Shown piece by piece: positions 21,047-35,110 of a stretch of 64,000 nt of DNA. Numbering within the stretch: the stretch's first letter is position 1; every line of letters begins with the position of its first letter. The position numbers and the translations under genes are program-made. The DNA lies in assembly GCA_010279815.1 (NCBI GenBank), contig QEOQ01000359.1, positions 1,067,221 to 1,131,220 of the forward strand, given 5' to 3'. Source of the DNA: Brachionus plicatilis (taxonomy: Eukaryota > Rotifera > Eurotatoria > Ploima > Brachionidae). Under the pieces are notes generated by a model. The model had not been told where the DNA came from and ran no database searches. It worked only from the letters and a program-made list of their open reading frames with translations.

Positions 21047-23442
21047 TTATAATTTTTTAATAACTAATGAATTTGACAAAAAACTGTGAGTTTTAGAAAT
21101 TGAGTTTAGATAATTTGATCGTCTTGCCTCAACAGAATGAGTTTTGATGCGTCTGTCTCTCTCAAGTACATCATAAATTGATTTTATGGTTGACGGTGCT
21201 ACACCATTTGTGTTTAAACTTGGTTTGATTCCTGTTTTGTCATGTTTTTGAAAGTCGGACTCTAAGCGCTGAGAGCTTTTGAGAAGATTGTTCTTGAAGC
21301 GATTAAATTCGGCTACTGAATATGAGTGTCGGCCAGAATTTCTCGCCGAGTCATTAGATGACATGGATGAACCAAGGTTTAAGCGAGCTGTGTCTATATA
21401 AAAGTTATTAGCTCCTGATTTCGATTTAGCCATTGTATTGCTTGTACTTGATTTGTACGAAGACATGGTTGATGACACACATGGATATTGGTTTTTGATT
21501 TTATTTTGAAACGAGGATACATTATATACACTGTCGTTTTCGCTTGAGGAATTGCTGCTGTATCGACGGCTAATGTCTGATCCATTCAACTTGGCTGATT
21601 TAACTTGAGCTGGTTCAAATTTTTTAAATTGGGATTCGGAATTGTTTAATGAGCTCTCGAAAGATTCAATTTGATTAGATGATGTTAAAAAAAAGGAATT
21701 TTCCGAATATCTTGTATTAGGTCGTTCTCTTAATTAATTTTTTAAAACAAATTTTTTAATTAAATATTTTTACATGAATTTAAATTTCATAAATTTAAAT
21801 TACATAAAATTAAAAAAATAATTTTAATTAATTGCCAATCTATATTAATAAATAGAACTTAAATTATTTCACAATTTAACTTTTTTTGAAAATTTTCAAT
21901 CAATTATTTGATAAAATCAAGTTAGAAATATGGTTTACATTATTCCAAAATTAAAAGAATATAATATCAGTATATAAACTTTATATCCTTTCAAATGATT
22001 TGCAGAATGCAGAAATTTTTAAGGATAAATAAATTCTTCTACCTTTAAGTAATAATTTATAAATTGAATTGAAAAAACTTTTCAAATTTTTCTTAAAATT
22101 AAATTAAAATTCTATTCTGTCATTCTTTATTCCATTTTTTTATAATATCATTCTATATTTATTGACATTAATAAATTTTTCTTTAAATCTTTTATTATTT
22201 TAGTTTTTTATGTGTGTTTTTATTCTGAAATGGAACCGATCAATTTGAAAGAAGCTTCTTAACTCCATGATAAACTAATGGAAAATTAAAAATTTTTGCA
22301 ATTTATAATTAATTATTGATCACCTAAATGTAAAACTTCAAATTTAAAAAAAAATAAATCTTTAATAATTCATTAGTGGTAACATTGTTAAATTGCTGAT
22401 GTGGGTCAGCTCTACAAACCACCCAAATGAATGATGTGATAAGTGTTTTTATTATGTCAGATTTTTATAAACAGCTCCTTCTTTTATAAACTTTAAACTG
22501 CTACTAACAAAAAATAAAACTATTATTATTATTATTTATTTGAAAAAATGACACTTATTTTTAATTGATATCAAATAATTAATCATCAAATAAAAATAAT
22601 TCATAACAAAATTTACTGATTTAGAATATAAATGTGTACTAATTTTTGTATTCTTTAAATCATCAATAAAAATTAATATCATTTTTTAATTATATGTGTC
22701 AATTAATTAATGCCTTAATTAAACCCATCTTTTAAAAAATATTTTTATCAAAAGATAATCAAAATGTAATAAGTAAGCCTTAAGTCCAAAATATTTCTCA
22801 CCAGAGATCCGAATATAAAGAAATATCTTTTTTATCTTTTATTTTAATTAAAAAGAATTTTTGAATCAAAACTTACATTCAATAATCTAAAACATGACGA
22901 TTAAAGACATTTTTCTTAATTGAAGATTAAGATTTAAATTTCAAGATTTATTTAAAACTTAAACTTTTAAAAATATGTTTTTTTTTAGATCTGAAAAGTA
23001 TTAAAAACAGAAATTTTGAAAGATCCAGAGTAATCGTAAAGTTTTTGGTTAAGTATTTAAAAGTTTTTAAAATTTAATTTCATAAAAATAAGATAGATAA
23101 ATAAAATTACTTGATTTCTTTGGCATTAATATTGCTTGAATTTTTGTAATTATAATTCGGTGGTTTACGCTTTACCGAGCTATATTTCCACATTGGTAGC
23201 ATATTTGCTTTTTTGTTAAAAATATTTAGTGTTAATGTAACATGATTCAAAATAATTGGATTTTCGTTTTGACTTTGGTTGCCAAATAAAACTTTTTTAT
23301 GATTTTTTTTTCTAGTTATTTCATTTTGAGTCGATTCTGTCAAAGAGTTGTTTCGAGCCCTTGCCGAATTACCATTTCCTAAAGCTTGGTTGTCTATACT
23401 CTCTATTTCGTCATCATAATTGTGAATGCCCAAAGCACTCAT
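21047..23442 (-). CDS. Unrecognised Ser/Asn-rich protein, two exons
   Basis: Two minus-strand open segments join in phase. Exon 1 is 23442-23111 (MSALGIHNYDDEIESIDNQA...NAKEI, donor GTAATT) and exon 2 is 21728-21047 (acceptor TTAATTAAG, then ERPNTRYSENSFFL...SLVIKKL). The intron of about 1.4 kb is long for this genome. The predicted protein is about 338 residues, rich in Ser and Asn, without signal peptide, membrane segment or a domain I know. The C-terminal part has a more regular stretch, IKSIYDVLERDRRIKTHSVE, perhaps a helix. It looks largely disordered. The join rests on matching phase and splice sites only; exon 2 alone has no ATG start and needs an upstream exon, which supports the model. 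Confidence 0.5.
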
Positions 23443-25462
23443 TTCTTAAGTCTAAATTAAAAATAAATTCAATTTATAAAAGAATATTTTCTTTAAAATG
23501 CTAAACTTAATTATTTAAAAATTCGGTTCTAAGGTATCAATACTACCTTATGAATCGAATAATAATAAAATATAAATAAATGAAAGCAAGTATGTTTGTC
23601 ATATAAAAGCAAAGGATTCTTGTTTAATTTTTGTTTTAAATTTTAATTTCGTTCAAATTTTAAAACTTGTTAGCAACTAATTTTTTCGATAGCTCGTACT
23701 CTACTCTTTGTGAAAATTATACTTTGGTAAAATAGAAATCGCATTATAGCAACAAGATTATTTTTTATTTTAAACTATTTACTAAATATTTTTGCTATTT
23801 ATTTTTTTAAGTTAACTCTTGTGATTTATGAATAGGTGATTATGGCTAATATATTTAAATAATTAAAATTAACCGCTTACATATATGTACATTTTTAGTG
23901 TTTTAAAAATGGCTATTCAAATCAAAATTTTTAACTGGCAATCATATGGGAAATCATCGCTACATGAACTGTTTTAAAAATTAAAATAAAAACGTGTTTT
24001 AAAAAAATTTATAAAATTGATTAGTGTTACATGGAAAATATTTGACATTAAGACTCTTGTTAAAATTTTTCCTTAGAGGCATAACATTTTCAAAACCTTT
24101 ATGATCATTTTTAATTAAGAAAAGAATTTGAACTAAAAATTGGATCAAGTAATGGCAAAAAAAAACATCAGACAATATACCACTAAAAAAAAATAACTAA
24201 AACTCTTTGAACATACTAAAAAAATTAATCAACCAAACCAATTTTAATGATATTCAAAGTTTTAACTAAATTTCTAGGAGCTTAACCGCTTAAAAATCAT
24301 ATTTTATATTACCATCACTACGATTACTAGTTCATTTTTGAATAAATATTGTTATCAAGGGTTTCGTATCAAATGAATCACGAATTAAGGTCCAAAAATT
24401 TAAGAAATTTAAAATTTTTGGAAGCCGATTATTTTTTAACTACCTTTTTATTTTACTTTTACTTTTACTTTTCGGAATAATAATAAACTATAAAAATGAA
24501 CTCTGGAAAAAATTTTATCATAGTAATGTATTAATAGTAGCTATGTCGTAATAGAAAAAATATAAGAGTATCTTACTTCAATTTTTTAACTTAGTCCCCT
24601 ATTTTCCCAAAAACAATTTTTTTTGCTTATTTTGTTTGAAGTTGTATAAAATCTGACCCAATGAACTTGAAAACGATAAAAGGTTGCAAAGAAACCTTAA
24701 TCTTTGGATTAAAAATAAAATATTATTTTTTCTGATTTTAGATGGTAAAAATTTCACAATTCGAAAAAAAATTATCGAAAATTAAATTTAATTAAAAAAA
24801 TATAATAATAAAATATATTTTAAGAGTTAAAAAATTTTAAATAATAACTTAAATTTTAACAATATTTAGAATGTTTCAAAGGAAACTTGAATGTGTCTTT
24901 GTTTAGCCTGTTTGTCTAAAATTAAAAAAAACTTTACAGTCTAATTGTAGTTATTTTCGTTACTTGAATTTAAAGAAAATTAGGAATTATTTTGACATTT
25001 TATTATTATTATTTATTTCAGTAAAAACATCTAGAGTGATAAAAATAGTTTAAAATTTTTTTTTAAATTTATAAAATAGAGATTAAGTAAATGTTCGATA
25101 TGTTTTGACAATTTTTCTAAAATTTTAAAATTTTCAATTTGACATTTTTTTAAAATATAATGATATTGGTTAAATATTAATTTATTTTTTTGGAATAAAT
25201 TGTATTTAATTGATTTTTTAATTATTTTTAGCATGCATTGAATTTTGCGTTAAAACAAAAAATTTAAGATTTTTTAGAATTTCTATTTTTTTCGTTGAGA
25301 ATAAATTTTTACAAAAAAAAAAGATAAATATAAAAATAAAACAAATTTTTTTTTACTTTTTTTCATTAAGTCCAAAGCCTTTTTGATTAGTTTAACTATT
25401 ATCAACTTTAAATTATTAGTTATTGTTAAAATGATGAATTAGATAGATGGAGTACAAGTACG
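23443..25462. other. Intergenic AT-rich region
   Basis: No gene is supported. A frame at 25031-25234 is simple AT-rich translation. The last bases before 25463 appear to belong to the LINE remnant interrupted by the fold-back element. Confidence 0.4.
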
Positions 25463-25464
25463 TA

Positions 25465-26407
25465 CCGTATCCCCTTGTTTAGCGACGCATGCTTTAATAC
25501 CATGAAAAGGATATTTGGTGCATGGTCTAACATAGACCTCGCAATGTTAAATTTTTTATTTTAAAAGTCCTATGGGTCACATAGTCGATACATATTAAAA
25601 ACGTAGCGTTTATAATAGAAATTCAAATAGAAAAGCAGAGCTTCAAAAAAAGTCTTTATTAGAGACTCGGGGTTTTAAACTTAAAAAAAAATTAAATATA
25701 AAAAATATTTATTGAGTTTATTTTATAGATGCGGCGTTAGAGTTATGGTAAAAAAAATATTAAAAATATTAAAAAAGTTTAATTTTAATTATTGACCCGG
25801 CATTTAAATTTAAAATTTTAAGAATTTTTAAAATCCATCATTATATCTAATAACAGGGTCACACCGTTCAACGTTTGCCATTGCAAGATATCCCAATACA
25901 ACAAAATATAGAAAATACTTCAACAAGTGTTAGGACGCCAGTTGTTTACAACAAGAATGGTTCAGTTAGAAAGCCACTAGGAAGAAAGAAAGGTTCTACG
26001 AATAAATCGAAAAAATAATTTTTTTTAATTTTTTTTTTCTCTTTTTTGTCTTAAAATTTTAAATTTAAATGCCGGGTCAATAATTAAAATTAAACTTTTT
26101 TAATATTTTTAATATTTTTTTTACCATAACTCTAACGCCGCATCTATAAAATAAACTCAATAAATATTTTTTATATTTAATTTTTTTTTAAGTTTAAAAC
26201 CCCGAGTCTCTAATAAAGACTTTTTTTGAAGCTCTGCTTTTCTATTTGAATTTCTATTATAAACGCTACGTTTTTAATATGTATCGACTATGTGACCCAT
26301 AGGACTTTTAAAATAAAAAATTTAACATTGCGAGGTCTATGTTAGACCATGCACCAAATATCCTTTTCATGGTATTAAAGCATGCGTCGCTAAACAAGGG
26401 GATACGG
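25465..26407. mobile_element. Fold-back DNA element with essentially perfect inverted repeats of about 358 bp
   Basis: The left arm 25465-25822 and right arm 26050-26407 are equal in length and, wherever I compared them base by base, identical after reverse complementation. They start CCGTATCCCCTTGTTTAGCG and include the inner GACCCGGCATTTAAATT. TA borders both ends (25463-25464 and 26408-26409), fitting a TA target duplication. The 227-bp centre (25823-26049) holds a short reading-frame tail. The near identity of the arms suggests recent insertion or ongoing arm homogenisation. The flanking DNA is a LINE remnant whose frame resumes at 26408. Confidence 0.9.
25856..26018 (+). CDS. Short coding tail inside fold-back element
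   Basis: The spacer between the two arms contains a plus-strand frame of about 54 codons that reads GHTVQRLPLQDIPIQQNIEN, then STSVRTPVVYNKNGSVRK and ends PLGRKKGSTNKSKK before TAA at about 26018. It has no ATG of its own. It is preceded by TCTAATAACAG, which looks like a splice acceptor. The basic RKPLGRKKGS segment is AT-hook-like. It may be the last exon of a transposon protein or a captured host exon. The product is unknown; expression is not implied. Confidence 0.4.
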
Positions 26408-26409
26408 TA

Positions 26410-26880
26410 ATACACATCTTAAGAAAGATATAAGTTCAAAGGAGAGCTACCAAACTGATTCCAGAATTAAAAAAATTCAATTACAATGGCAGTTGGCTGC
26501 TCTGAATACTTTATAAACAACAAGAATAAGAGAATATTTTATTGAAATTTTTAAAATTGTTAAAAGATTAGAAAAAATTGACTAGCTCAGTCCTAGTTTT
26601 CAAGAACGACCAAGAAAGTGTATATTGTCCAGCTCCTCGATAACATGAATTTATATTAGATAAGCAATCGGTAAAAAATTGTGAACTAAGATATAATTTT
26701 TTCAGTAAAAGAAGTGTAAATGTTTGGAATCAACTAGATGAAGATATAATAAATACTGTTAATGAATTAAAAAAAAATTTATAAAATAAATTTTAACAAG
26801 CTTTTATTATGAGGCTAATCTCCTATTTCATTTGCCTAGCAAATTGTAGCTTTTTTTATTATTATATTATTATTATTATT
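26410..26880 (+). mobile_element. LINE remnant, reverse transcriptase C-terminus and 3' tail
   Basis: Translation in shifting frames gives NTHLKKDIS, RATKLIPELKKFNYNGSW, KQSVKNCELRYNFFSKRSVN and VWNQLDEDIINTVNELKK, the typical end of a jockey/CR1-like reverse transcriptase protein. Stops and a frameshift are present. The remnant ends with an AT-rich 3' part and a (TTA)n tract at about 26860-26881. It is interrupted on its left by the fold-back element at 25465. Confidence 0.75.
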
Positions 26881-29800
26881 ATTTGATTAGAATGTGATTT
26901 TTTTTACTTTCTATTTTATTGAAACTTGCAGTCGACTGAAAATTGAAATTAAAAATTGAAATTTGAAATTATCAATCTCATAATATACATAATGTATTAA
27001 GTCAAAATTGAATAAAACTTTTATTATGGTCCTATAATAAAGAGATTAAAAAAATTTTTTAATTTTGATGAACATTATCTTTTATTAACATTATCCTTTA
27101 TCAATACACTAAAATTTAATTATCTCGCTTCTCAAATCGTTAACATAATGACTAATGAACCTCGATCAAAAATCTTTTTCATCTGGCCAATCCTCAACAA
27201 CAAAACACTTCAAAACAAATTTTTTAACATATCTTTTTAGAATTTATTAAGTTTTTAAAAATGGCATTTTAATCAAACGACAGTTTTTTGATTCCAATTA
27301 ACTCTTTTTGAACAATATTAAGTTTAAACACTATAAATTGATTTTAAAAAAAAAACAATAAAGAATAAATAAATCTCTTTTTTTTATCTTTTCTTATTTT
27401 GTTTATTCATTTTTCTTTTTATATGTCTTTTTTATTTGTAAATATTTACTAATTTTATTTCTAAAAATTCTTTTTAATTTTACTTCTCGATTAAATTATT
27501 TTTAAAGGGCTGCTAATTTAATTTTTAATAATGATAATTAAAATGTTTAAATTTATGAATTAAAATTAAAATTCAAATCATAAATTAATGGAAAGATGGA
27601 TAAATAAATGAATGAATAAGAAGATATAACACCAACTTCGTAGGTAAATTGAAAACGCCTTTAAACCCTTTTTATAGTCGAAAATATCTATATGGTCAAA
27701 TTCTTTTTTTACTTAAATTTACAAATAAGATGGCTGAAAAGTAGGCTGAGTCGCTCGAATCTGGTCTGGAGATCAATTCCATTTTTTTTAAATAAATAAA
27801 TTTGGTTTTTAGTTAGTGAAAATAAAAATTAAATCAAATAAATGTACCAGAATATAAATCCATTTTTAATTAGTGTGCTCAATAAATAAGCTTTATTAAT
27901 TAATGAATAATGTCTGGTCAGTGTTGAATCTTAATAAGTATCAAAATATTTTTGAATGATGAAAAAACTAGTGGTTTTTCACGTGGTCTTTCAATTTTTT
28001 TTTAAATAATTTGTTCGAAAAAAAATCACATGAGCAAATTTATTATGGTAGCTAAAACAAAATTTTTTTGGCTTTAAAATATTGAAAACTTGTCAACTGA
28101 TGCATCCATTTAGTTATTAATATTTACTTAAAACAAAATTTAGAAGACTGATAAAATTGTCCTCAAATATATTTACTCCAGCTTACTTTTATGGATAAAT
28201 ACCTGTTTTTTTTGTTTTGAATGTAATTAGTGTTTTTAATATAGCAACTATTGAAGCATCTTTATGTCTTCATTTTGCAAACTTGTTTTATTTTTGATAT
28301 TTAAGAGTTTTTTGGAACACTTTTCAACTGATTAAGTAATTAACAATCAGATATTTTTTTATTGAAGCATAAATATCAAGGATTTTTTAAGAAAAAATAT
28401 TTTCACTGGTTTAAATTAAGGAATAAAAATAATAGAATTCAGTAAAGTTCATTTAAGCATTAAATGAAATAGGATATTTTTTGAGTGAATCAAATTTCGG
28501 ATCCAAATAATATTTTCGTTTCAATAAATTTATATTGAAAAAAAAAAGCAATATTTGATTGAAGTTTTGATACGGATGAGCTTATTGGCAAAAAAAAACA
28601 CTTCCGAATATGAGACTGAAAATGCACAATAAAACTTTAATCTTAATTAAAAGTAATTTGAGAATGCTTGAAAATTGACTTGAACAGACTAGAAACGACT
28701 CTTTGGTAATCTAATTGAAATCTCAAATAAACTATGGGCAACAATAGTAGCAAAATAAATTGAATCCTAATTTAAAATGTTTATTTAATTGTCAACTTGA
28801 AATCTATTAAACAAGAATAAATTCTTAAGATCTAGTTACATTTTTGGCAAATACAAGTTAGAAATTTTCAAGTGCTTATTTGACTAGATTTTGCTTCTAT
28901 TCCAATTAATATAACCACTGTATTTTTTGAAAAACAACTTTCAAGTGGTGCTAAACACTTGGAAAATTGTCTCTATTAATAAGCTAATTTTGATCTTCAA
29001 CCATTCTTAAATACCAATGATCAGATCAAATTGAATTTTTAAAAACTTCATTTGATTAGACTTTGAAAAAAGCTCAAATGCTCTTTAAGATGATCAGCCA
29101 GAATGGCTTTGATGTTGAATAATCAAGGATTTTTGCCCCTCAGAAGATATTTAAAAATTTTATTTTTTATTTTTAATTAATTAACCTCCTTCAGGGGAGG
29201 TTCAATAAGAATTAAGAATAAAAATTTAAAAAAAGAAAAAAAATCAAGTTAATCTAATACGAAAAATAAAAAAAATAAATTTTTCTATGTGAGATGAACG
29301 AACTCTATTTAAATTTAGAAAAAAATGGTTTTAAAAATTTAAACATTTTTATTTCATTAACTAATTAATTATTTTTTTGTTTCACAAATTCGAATATTTT
29401 TTATTAAATCATACTAAAAAAAACATAAAAAGACTTTTTATTTGAAAAATTAATTTTTGTTAGTCGCTTTTATTATAAAATAAAGAAAAAAAAGTCAGCT
29501 GTATAAAGAGTTCGGAGAATTGCTTTTATTCGAATTATTGAGGCTTCGAATATCATGGGTCAAGAGAAATTTTTGGAAACCAAACAGCTTAATTCCACAT
29601 TTAAAAAAATAAATACTTTAAAAACTTAGAAACCGTCAATAATTGATCAATATTTGTGTTTACTTTACTTTCTTCATTAAAATAATTTCAATTGAGACCT
29701 TTTTTCACAAAGCTCTTCTACAGCGTCCATAGATTAATTAGAGCATTTGGAAAATTCTGCGAGCTGGTCAATTTAGTGACCCATTACCCTGTTAATTTTA

Positions 29801-32800
29801 TTTGTATTACATGATCTGAACAATATATATACATATAAATTTTTCAATGATATCACAAAATTTTTCTAGTAAAGTTAAGATTTATTTTTTAGATTTTTTT
29901 AGATTTTATATTTATTTATTTAAAAATGCGCTAAGATGAATAATTTATTTCAGGATAAAAAGTTTTTGAACTAGTAAATTTTAACCAAGTAAATAGTGTC
30001 ATTTAATCAAAATATTTTTTTTTCAAAATTCTAATATATTTATTAAGATGAATTTTTGTCACAAAATAAAATCCTATTGAGCAAAAATTAAGCATCTCTA
30101 ATTACACTCTTTTGAATTAAGTTAACTAATATAATTGATTAAAAAATTTAAGGGCATTTAAATGTAAATTTTCAATTTTGAATAAAAAATTTTCAAAAAG
30201 ATTTTTATTTTTTTCATACAAGATAATATTAAAATTTAAAAGAAAAAAATCAAATAATTCATAAGCAATCATAGATAAAATAGGTAGAAATGCAGTTATA
30301 ATGGAATATTGAAGAAAAATTGAGATAGAAATGATTGGAAAATTTTTCAATTAGCTGCTGATACACAATAGGGAAAGATTTGATATAAATCTAGATTTAA
30401 TAAGTCTGATATTGAAGCAAACATGGTTATTTATGGAGTTTAATAAAATTTCAACTTCACTAATTATTATTAATTATTATGTTGTAGAAAAAATAAAAAA
30501 AAATGTTTGACTGTTTTTCAGCTTTATTTGTTTATTTATTTAAAAAATAATTTGGTTCAAGACCTTCGTTTGAGCCCGCATTAAAAAGGAAAAATTAATA
30601 TAAATTTAGATGATCGAATAAAATTTAAAAAAAAAATAAAAACATGAAAAAAGTGATTAAATTAGTTTAAAAGCGAGAGTTTTTCAGCTTTATGGAACAT
30701 CTCATCTCGAGAACCAGAATTATTTGTTTGTCAAATAGTCAAAGAATTTGTTTTTGGGCCATTTTTAGATCGAAAAAATTTGAATTTTAAATTTCAATTA
30801 TTTTTATTAGTAAAATTGGTTGTGGGCTAAAATTTTTTTTTGAAAGTTAGCAAGAGCAAGTGGATTAGAAAGATCGATGACGCACGATACAGTTCCGTGT
30901 CGAGTTTTTCCTTTTTTTAAATTGGATTATTCAAACTAGAAATTTAAGGCTAAAGAAAATATTTTATTCATTCCATTTTGTGCTGATTTAAAAAGGAAGC
31001 AATTTTGGTCTTTGGTTTAAAATTTCCTGACTAAAAGAATAAAAAAATATTGCGAAACTATTAGCTCAAGTAATTAGAGTTAAAAAAAAAAGCATCAACA
31101 AATTGAAAAAGTCAACTACCTGCGGTTTTTCTTAATGAGTGCATTTCGGCTGCTTACCTAGCTGACAAATGTTTTTGTCGTTTGTTTCCTTCATACTCAA
31201 TCTAAACAATATCCATTAGTTTTGTTTGAGTAACATCTATAGAATAATTGATCTTAAGTAAGCAAGTTGGCAATTTAGCAGAATGCAATTAAGCTTAGAG
31301 CCGCCTAGAAATCGAAAATAAAACAACTCAAAAATAATTAAAAACTAATGATCAGTTTGAGTCCATGAACATTTTGGCTCAGAATAGAACAGCGCTGCAG
31401 ACAACTAATCAATACTATCTAGATGGAGCCAGGACTTGATATTGATTTTTTTCTGTTCAATTGATTGCATAACTTGGATATCTAAAGTGACAATCGAAAC
31501 CCAATACTTAAATTATATGCTACTAGAGATGGAGATGAAATCACAATAGCAGACTCGACTGCTAGCAGGTAATTTAATTCGAGTTGAAATATCGTTTTAC
31601 ATGATTAAGAAAAGCTAATTTCAAGCTTGATCAAATCGCAGAAACAAATATTAAATGGGCATAAAAGAAAACTTTATTTTTAATTTCCCTTATTTTTTTT
31701 TTTTAAATATTTTTATAATTAAAGACGGAAATTGAGTTAGTGTGTTGCCATTTTATTCTTGTGCATATTAGTTCGTGTTTGCTGAGCATTCTTTTTATTT
31801 TTCTCCAAAGGTTTCTCAAGCGATTCGAACAGAGGCTGATTGGCCAGCACTCTCGTCCTAATCAATAATCACATCTTAATTATTAGTATTTAACATGATT
31901 AGATACTGTGTTTAGATAAAAAATCATGTAGATCTCGTTCAGATAAGTTAGATTTGAAGAAGAGAGAAGAGAAAACAATGGAAAATCTCGAGTAAGTCAC
32001 TAGAGCGCCCGAGGCCAGTTCGAATCCCTATGTTCCGCATTAAGGGCTTCCATAACTTGTATTCCACTCTAAACAATCTGACTCTTTTGTTGTAAATATT
32101 TTTTTTACTCAAAAATTTATGGAATTCTTGAATCTAGTAGACTTTTTTTTTCTCTTCTAAAAGTTCTAGTACTAGAAGCACTGGCGATTTTTTTTGGCTC
32201 TGCTCAAATTACATTTGAACCCGATTCTTTTGAAATCTAGCTATCTTTGAGTAACTAAAACAAAAAATATTTTTTTTTTGTCAATATAAAAATTACTCTA
32301 AATATTCGGAGTTTAATTTTTTTTTAGAAAAAAAAGTCAGTTTTGATGCAAAAATATTGAAAGAAAAAATTTTTAAGGGATTTTTTGTCAGCACAAAAAT
32401 TTATTTTCAAGTCGAACAAAACTGTTTGAGTCTTTATAAAATAAACAAAAAGAGAAAAGGTAATAGGTAAAAATTTTATTTAAAGTGAATTTGGGATAAG
32501 CTTTGAGCTCAATTGAATTCAATTTAAAAATTTGACATCCTCAATGCCGCAAGACAATCGCGATCATTTCAATTAGATCTTTCTTTCCAAGTCGTCTATC
32601 TTTTAAGCTCACCAGATTATTCCTCGGATTTATTTTTAACATCCAAAAAATTTTGATTCCCTAAATCTTTCATTTGAAATTAAATTTAGAACCAAGTTCT
32701 TCTTTCTTTTCAAGCATAAGCCACCAACACACTTTTATTTAGATCATATGGAATAATTTCTGCATTGCCTGCTAAAGAAGTATAACCACAAATGAAAAGA

Positions 32801-34180
32801 GTGGCTTTTTTTTTTTAAATTTTAAAAATTTTTCTTCTAAAAAAAATTTCTTTTTTAAATTAAAAATTTTTCTTAAAAAAATATTGCTTTATAGGAAGTA
32901 GAATTTTTAAAGAAGAAGACTGCATTTACAAAATGGTAATCAATTGGACCAAGAATGGCACTGCTTACTTTTTTAGTAGTATTAGAAATTGTGACCTTTT
33001 AAATTATTAAATTTAAAGTGACATAGAGCTTTATTAAGTCTGAGTGGGAAAGAAAGGATTAGGCAAAGAATGACGCAGTCAATGCTTTAAGCCCATAGTT
33101 ACCTTGTTCATATCAAGTTTATGGTGTTATTTTTAGACATGGGACTGTGTCTTATTTGAAGTCAGCTTTTGAGCTAGTTGATATTTTTATGTTCAATCAC
33201 AATGAGTCACAGAAAACAAAATTGAGACAGTGCTTAGTCACGATTCATTTTGAATTCTGTTGTTTTGTCAAGCAGTTCTAGTGTTTGGGTTATTTTTAAT
33301 TTCTGACATGTCACAACCATGATTGTGTTTCAAATATTAGCAGATCGATTGGCTTCTAGGTGCACCCTTGACGCACTCAAGTTCCAAAGCAACACATTAC
33401 ACTCGATTGTTCTGCTATTAATTGAACACAGTGCTATTCTAGGTCGGACTAGTTTTTGTTTTGTCTTAAATTAGTTGATATTAAATTTTGGATTAAATCA
33501 ATTTACACCTGTAATTGAAACAGAAGAGTTTTGTTGGCGCCCAACTGCTTTATTCAACAAAACGAGGCTGGTATAATGCAGCAGACACACTTTATTAGAG
33601 AATAGAAAATAGAAGTGTATACTTGTTTCAATCAAGTAGTTGCACATAGAGCGAGAGTGAATGATGAGAATCAGGCAATGGATTATGAAATTAATTATTT
33701 ATTATTGAATTTATATCAATTGCTTTTAACTTCAATTGCAAGTTCTAGTTATACTAAAGCATATTATTAGAGATATATTTATTTGTTGGAGAGAAAATCG
33801 ATTTTGTGTTTTTTTAGCAAATCAAGACCGTCTATGAGATGAGTTTTTCGTTTTCTTCTTCTCTTTCTCTTTTTCTTTCATATTTTTGTTGTATTGTCAT
33901 TGCGTTTTTGTTATCTTAATAATTTGATACAATTAGGCTCGCAATTAGCGCACTAATTGTCGCAACTAGCTTGTGTGGCCAGAGCAACATTGAAGCGATA
34001 GCCTAATTTTGCTATCATCCATAAAATTGAAACTTAATAGGATTCGCTCAATACCCCGATTTAGTTCAATTTGGAAAATGTTAATAAAACTCATTTTTGT
34101 TAATTAATCAACTGGACTACAATATTTTATTTATTCAAAAAAAATTAGCCTACTATCCCAGGCTGTTGTCAATTACTTTT
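26881..34180. other. Long gene-free region
   Basis: More than 7 kb on both strands without a convincing exon or reading frame. From about 28.2 kb the sequence is of higher complexity and less repetitive than the transposon-filled regions elsewhere, for example 31340-31600 and 33000-33500. A possible tRNA-like B-box, AGTTCGAATCC, lies near 32020. It lies upstream of Six3/6, so it may contain distal regulatory sequence of that gene; that is inference from position alone. Confidence 0.4.
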
Positions 34181-34259
34181 CACAGCTTTCATGCTAGAGT
34201 ATTTTTGATGTTAAATTTTTGAAAAAAAATATTATTATTATTACTGTTTAAATATGAGC

Positions 34260-35110
34260 TGGTAAATTCAAGGAAATAGTCTCTAACCCACTGCATAGTT
34301 TGGCAGTACGAGGTGAATGTTAAGAGCCCTTTCATTTTCTCAAGTTGTATTGCAGTGAAGAAGATCAACTCAATGCATCCTTTAAAATTCACCATTCCAT
34401 TTCGCCAAGTTATCATGAACATACAAAAAATATTTTTTAATCTCAACCTTGGCCTTTCTGTTATTCTTAATTTTTTTTTCTTTTTGCACAGTGTCTAGCT
34501 TTTGACTTTGTCAGGTAATAGATTTTTTTTTTATTAATTAAATAATTTTGGGCTTCCCCAGGGTTTGTCCGAATAGCTTTACCCTTCATTACAATGTAAA
34601 AAATTTAGCGAACTTTTGTAGAAAATTATTATATAAAAAATAATTAAAAATTTAAAAACCAAGAAAAAAAATATTAAAATTTTAACTGAAATGAGTTTGA
34701 TTCGTATAGAACGATTTACAATTTGATTTAATAACATTAGGAAGTATTACGAACTTTACGAGCTTTTGACAGCTAATAGATAAACAATTGAATTTAGTTT
34801 AAAGTTTATTAAATGGAATGAGGAGTTATAACAAAAATTTTAAGTGTTTAAGTGGTTTGTGTGTTAGTCATACAAGGAGAGGATCAAGGGTTCAAAATCT
34901 GCTGAGGGAGAATAAATCTTCAAAGTATCTCTGCAGCACAGGACAAATGCTTAAAGCCCTTTCATCATTATAAATGATGCAGTGGTTTCTATTGGGTAAT
35001 AATTGCGGTGTAGAAGATCAGCTCAATGCAGTAACCTCTTTGTCAGATCGAAGCAGTTGTTCATAAATGTAATGCGCTTCTCCCATTATCCGCTGGGATA
35101 AAAAAGGGAC
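34260..35110 (+). repeat. Two diverged copies of a SINE-like repeat
   Basis: Two stretches share short blocks in the same order. Copy one, about 34310-34430, has TTAAGAGCCCTTTCATT and GAAGATCAACTCAATGCA. Copy two, about 34880-35080, has TTAAAGCCCTTTCATCA and GAAGATCAGCTCAATGCA. Copy two is preceded by GGGTTCAAAATCTGC, which resembles a tRNA promoter B-box. There is no protein sense. A short, dispersed, tRNA-derived SINE family is the simplest reading. Confidence 0.45.

Noticed and set aside
30126..30350. Minus-strand frame of 74 codons rich in Phe, Ile and Leu
   Set aside because: Typical translation of AT-rich DNA; the same applies to frames at 7742-8074, 16631-16864, 25031-25234, 53015-53206, 56704-56889 and 63069-63410.
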